Position numbers and translations under genes: made by a program. From Adiantum capillus-veneris (lineage: Eukaryota > Streptophyta > Polypodiopsida > Polypodiales > Pteridaceae), in the NCBI GenBank assembly GCA_014529385.2, contig CM043958.1, forward strand, positions 155,535,293-155,595,292: DNA of 60,000 nucleotides, written 5' to 3'. Under the pieces are notes generated by a model, which was not told where the DNA came from, did no database searches, and worked only from the letters and a program-made list of their open reading frames with translations. The stretch's first letter is position 1. Each line of letters begins with the position of its first letter. Positions 56,384 through 60,000 of this stretch are shown here, piece by piece.

Positions 56384-57053
56384 GTGTTCACTCCATGGAT
56401 GGCCTAGCCTTGAGCTTAATTCCCATCATTAAGAGGCTAGTGATAATCCATTGTAATTAGAGAATCATTCTTAATCTAATCTCTACTTTCTTCATTAGTA
56501 TTTTCCATTATGTCATGAAGTAGTTTCACCTTTCTCATTATTCTAGATTTGAGTGTGTGTGATGACTTCTTGCTTATGGACCACTCCTATCCTTCTATGA
56601 GCATTCAATTTGCGATATTTAACATCTCTAATTAGACTGATTAAGTTGGTTCTTAATCTTGTGATTAATGTATGTGTCCTATTGTTTGCTTGTGTGTGGA
56701 TGGGTTTTTATGAAACTCTAGCACCATTCACCTTGTGTGTGTAGCTTTTGATCAAGTTCCTTGATTGGCATGTCGTGATTGGAGAGGCAGACACCTATGC
56801 AATTAGTGTGTGCTTGTCATGAGCTGGACTTTGGTGGGCTTAATGTGTGTAGCTGATACTTGATTGATGATGTGACTAGAGTTAGTGATTAATGGCTAAT
56901 CTCTATTGCATTGGATGAGCATTATCTTGAATCCTCTCATTCGATACATTCGATGCTCATGCTTCCATGCCCTGGCTGGCGGGTTGTCGATCCTAGGATT
57001 GATAATTTTGTTGGTCTTGGGTTGATTAGGCTATGCTACAATTTCCTGCAACA
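56119..57053 (+). repeat. 3' LTR of nested element
   Basis: TGTTAGCAGC to CTGCAACA; contains a (CT)n expansion at about 56,345-56,381 that is absent from the 5' LTR. Confidence 0.92.
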
Positions 57054-57058
57054 GTTAG

Positions 57059-57589
57059 GAACATAAGGTTTTAATAGACAAACATGGAAGAAATCATGGA
57101 TTTTGAGGTTAGAAGGTAGCTTTAGTTTATAAGATTGATCACTTATCACTTTGACAATCTCATAGGGTCCACAGTATCTTGGGTTGAGCTTCTTATACTT
57201 TCCCAAGGATAGGTTGCTTTTCTTGGGCTTGACCCTAAGGAATACCTTGTCTCCTTCTTTAAATATTTGATCTGATCTCTTTTTCTATGCATAATATTTT
57301 TGTTTGTCCTGAGCAGCTTGAATATCCTTATTAATCTCTTTGGTCTGGGCTTCCATGTCTTCAAGAATTTTCTTTGAGGCTTCTACCTTGATAGTAAGAT
57401 TTGAGAAATTTGACGGATCCAAACATTCTTGTCCATAAAGAGACTTAAATGGTGACATGCATATGCTTCTATGGTTAGAGGCATTATAGGCATGTCCAAC
57501 CAAAGGAAGATATTGGATACATTTGTTTGGTTCCTGTGAACAATATGCTCTAAGAATGTCCTCAATCACTTGGTTTACTCTTTTAGTCC
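57059..57589 (-). pseudogene. Gypsy integrase core fragment (outer element)
   Basis: Minus strand: RTKRVNQVIEDILRAYCSQE, IQYLPLVGHAYNASNHRSIC, MSPFKSLYGQECLDPSNFSN, KKILEDMEAQTKEINKDIQA, then in a shifted frame EGDKVFLRVKPKKSNLSLGK, YKKLNPRYCGPYEIVK and FFHVCLLKPYVPN. These are the final part of the integrase core (after D-G-Q-T) and the SH3-like C-terminal part of chromovirus gypsy elements. The frame is cut at 57,058 by the nested insertion and resumes at 49,739. Upstream it is fused directly to the terminal repeat at 57,590 by deletion. Confidence 0.85.
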
Positions 57590-59631
57590 TGCAACATAGG
57601 TACAAACCCGCAGTGACTAACTTGCAACTTGGGCAGTAGCCCGCAAGTATTATCTTGCATTCTAGGCACCAACCCACAAGATGTGTTCAACCATATGCCA
57701 TGCTTTAGCGTTCACTCCGCCAAGCTCTCCTCCGTGGATATCAAAGGGAGTTTTGACTATATCACTATAGGATTTTTGAATGAGCAAGATTCGATAATTC
57801 TTCTACTAGGCAAACATTTCTTTCCTATGAGCAAACAGATTCTTTCCAAACAATCTTTCCCTATTAATACAACTTAAGAAAATTAACGATTTCAATTGAG
57901 GCGGTTTTGAATTGGGAGTGACCCAATGTTTAGGTAGTTTTTCCCTTCCTATTTACTCATGATGCAAGGAACAAAAAATAAATTTGCTACATGTTCTTGG
58001 GCAATAACATCACTTTGTGGGATAAGTGGCACGTCCTCATTCATTGGGGCCTTTCCTTTGCCTTTACCGTCACTGGTTCTGGCTTCGTGATCATGTGATC
58101 CACCATAGCGAGTTCTCTTGGGTGTCATCCCAACTACTAGATACTTAACTTAACTTGAGAAGTTGTAAGCCAAAGTATCAGAGTCTAATGGAAGTAGGGT
58201 AAATGATTATAAGTATTTTAATTCCAAAACATATAGGGTTATTCCACACATAAAACCAAAAACAAATGCTTTCTTAATCTTGCCATATTCTTATGATAAA
58301 CATGTGTTATAACCCATACACTAATCGCATGATTAATTGCTTATATCTACTTGCAAGAACAATCCATCATTTTAGTTGGACAAAATTCTTGAATATGATT
58401 AGCTAATTCATGCAAGCATCTAAGTTACATTGATGAAGAATTGTGCATGTAGTCAACACAATTGATTATGTAATGGAGTAGCAAGACCTTCATTACTTTG
58501 TAATGTAGAGAAATTACCATAAAGCATGTATAATTATTGGTTATTTCCAATTGAGAATAGGTCAATAAGAGTATATATTTGATGCTAGAGTATCAATTAG
58601 AAAGGATTCAAATTGAGTAATAACATGGCAGCAATTAGAAAGGATTCCAAGTGAATAATAATATGACAGTAATTGGAAAGGATTCCAAGTGAATAATAAT
58701 ATGACAACAATTGGAAGGATTCCAATTGAGAGAAGATATTGATAAAAACGTAACTAAATAATAGATTTACATTACCCAAATGTGCTTTTGAGTTATTGAT
58801 CTCTCAAAGCTTCGATGCACTAGTCACCAAGTTGTTTGCCACAGTAACAGAGCTTCCTTCTCCCAAGTGTATTCAAGTGTGTGTAAAACAAAACGGAATG
58901 CCCTTTGTATAGAGTTTGGAGGTTCCTTGTTGCCCAAATAAGCCCCATACCTCCCCTACTCACCCCCTCTTGCTAAAATCATGTGTAGAGGTGTCACAAG
59001 CTCCCACTTAGTCATTAGAGGCGTCCCTCTTTACCCTTTTGGGTGATACATCTCATGTAGTGCCCCCATGCTCATAGTCAATTATTCTAAAAGAGATGGA
59101 TCCATGGATATGGTCATTTATGGGCATACATACATATACACATGCACGTACATGCTCATTCTCATGCACATGCATACACATACATACCTTAGACTTAGGA
59201 ATTAATTTATTAACACTAGGATGAAAATTATTTTGACTAGAGTGAGCTTGGCTTATCAAAATTTAATTTTGAAAGTTGTTATTAAAAGACAAGCTTGAGG
59301 AAAAAAGATTAAGGTGTCAAATGCACACACCTACTATATTTAGCAGTTTTTGGAGCAGGCAGCTATTTTATGGAAATTTAGGATGGGGTAGATTTAGACG
59401 AGACTGTCACGTCTAGGTGGATGCAAGCACCTCAAAACTTTCTATTTTTGACACAAATGACAACAAAATTAAAATTTTATTTTTTAAAATCTTACAAAAA
59501 TATATTTATCATTAGCTCATATGCAGTGGAAAAACTACCAGAAATAGTAACTTTTTGTTTATGACTAGAATGGTCTGATATGTATTCGTTTACATGGGAG
59601 TCCCCTCTACAAGGGTGACAGAGACATTACA
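57590..59631 (-). repeat. Right terminal repeat (5' LTR) of outer gypsy element
   Basis: 2.04 kb; minus strand TGTAATGTCTC to TATGTTGCA. It carries the second copy of the short ORF at 58,126-57,990. A short run of near-identical ~40-bp units (GGAAAGGATTCCAAGTGAATAATAATATGACA type) at 58,600-58,720 is expanded relative to the left copy. Confidence 0.75.
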
Positions 59632-60000
59632 TTCTCTAAGTCAAACCTTGTCTAGTTATTCCATGAAATGAAATAAAAATTTAAAAAAAGCAAATAAATG
59701 CCTACTTGTGTATTGTTGTTAATGTGAGAGAAGTTGAGGGAGGGGATGTTGTTGTAGTGAGAGGTGGTATAAGAGAGGTCGAGCAAGGGGACGGTGTAGT
59801 AGAAAGGGATAACAATGTAGGCAATGTTGTGGGAGGATTGGTACGCAAAGACCTCTCAATGAGCATAGGGTATGTCATGGGTCATTGGGTGGAATAGGTC
59901 CTTATGTAGAGTGTCTTTGTTAATAATGCTCCTTATGAACATATGGTCTTAGGGTCTTTGGGATTCTAAATAACAGAAAGATAACCCTATGGCCTAAGGG
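59632..60000. other. Flank with start of minisatellite-like sequence
   Basis: The V/G-rich ORF at 59,706-59,897 is low complexity and not supported. ACCCTATGGCCTAAGGG at the window end matches 43,593-43,609 at the start of the 61-bp array, so another array may begin here. Confidence 0.4.

Larger units (their letters stand above)
49740..57058 (+). mobile_element. Nested non-autonomous LTR element carrying a CDPK fragment
   Basis: LTRs 49,745-50,665 (921 bp) and 56,119-57,053 (935 bp), both TGTTAGC...CAACA, flanked by the exact duplication GTTAG (49,740-49,744 and 57,054-57,058). A tRNA-Asp-like primer site follows the left LTR, and a purine stretch precedes the right one, giving plus orientation. 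The 5.45-kb interior shows no gag, protease, RT or integrase in any frame; it is AT-rich with many GTGTGTG words and carries the kinase fragment at 53,372-54,062. By eye the LTRs are about 90-93% alike, so the insertion is old. This is the LARD type of element. Confidence 0.9.
47469..59631 (-). mobile_element. Outer chromodomain-type gypsy element, split by a nested element
   Basis: Terminal repeats 47,469-49,532 and 57,590-59,631 run in the same direction. Between them, on the minus strand, lie an integrase piece (57,589-57,059), a nested LTR element (49,745-57,053), and the integrase tail with a chromodomain-like end (49,739-49,540). Gag, protease, RT and most of integrase are deleted. No matching target duplication was found at the outer edges. 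Confidence 0.8.

Noticed and set aside
47459-59636. Target duplication around the outer gypsy repeats
   Set aside because: Flanks (TAAAT on the left, TTCTC on the right) do not match, so the outer borders remain uncertain.

Overview
This window is repeat-rich nuclear DNA of a land plant with a large genome. The evidence is Ty3/gypsy, Ty1/copia and CACTA (En/Spm) coding remnants of plant type, primer-binding sites like those of plant retrotransposons, and a fragment of a calcium-dependent protein kinase (CDPK), a family of plants and protists. The species cannot be fixed from sequence; a gymnosperm, fern or other large-genome plant would fit. I found no intact host gene, no rRNA or tRNA gene and no CRISPR array. 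Almost every coding stretch is broken by stops or frameshifts.

Layout, left to right. 0-1.4 kb: minus-strand end of a CACTA transposase. 1.75-8.45 kb: plus-strand Tat/Athila-like gypsy remnant (RT, RNase H, integrase, then an extra retropepsin-like domain and a W-V-P-K region), ending in a PPT and LTR-like block. 8.36-13.4 kb: leader repeats and an RT-less element with a gag-like, coiled-coil product, interrupted by a 208-bp MITE with an 8-bp target duplication. 14.2-15.7 kb: an unrecognised broken gene. 15.9-19.0 kb: a perfect 56-bp palindrome, nine copies of a 173-bp satellite whose unit contains a hairpin, and 0.8 kb of polypyrimidine. 19.6-22.2 kb: a CACTA-like end abutting a second copy of the 6.0-8.45 kb segment. 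22.2-23.5 kb: minus-strand protease fragment of a related gypsy element. 23.75-28.9 kb: degenerate copia element, whose RT end is fused to an antisense transposase-like gene (DUF7869-like) and amplified as four ~710-bp tandem units to 31.2 kb; the rest of that gene reaches about 32.65 kb.

32,955-43,562 is a complete 10.6-kb minus-strand LTR element (TSD ATTGC) that has lost RT, RNase H and integrase but keeps gag zinc knuckles, two protease-like domains and a W-I-P-K repeat protein. Its leader is a ~298-bp tandem repeat carrying the palindrome TCTATCGCGATAGA. 43.6-45.4 kb is a ~61-bp minisatellite. 45.7-46.2 kb is a foldback.

47.5-59.6 kb is a nest. A minus-strand chromodomain-type gypsy element (2-kb terminal repeats) is split inside its integrase reading frame by a second LTR element, 49,745-57,053, with TSD GTTAG, a tRNA-Asp-like PBS and no gag or pol. 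This inner element carries a CDPK fragment in its interior, which looks like host-gene capture.

Main themes: partner families in which one copy retains RT and integrase and a relative lost them; an aspartic-protease-like domain placed after integrase; palindrome-bearing leader repeats in two element types; and tandem amplification of chimeric junctions.
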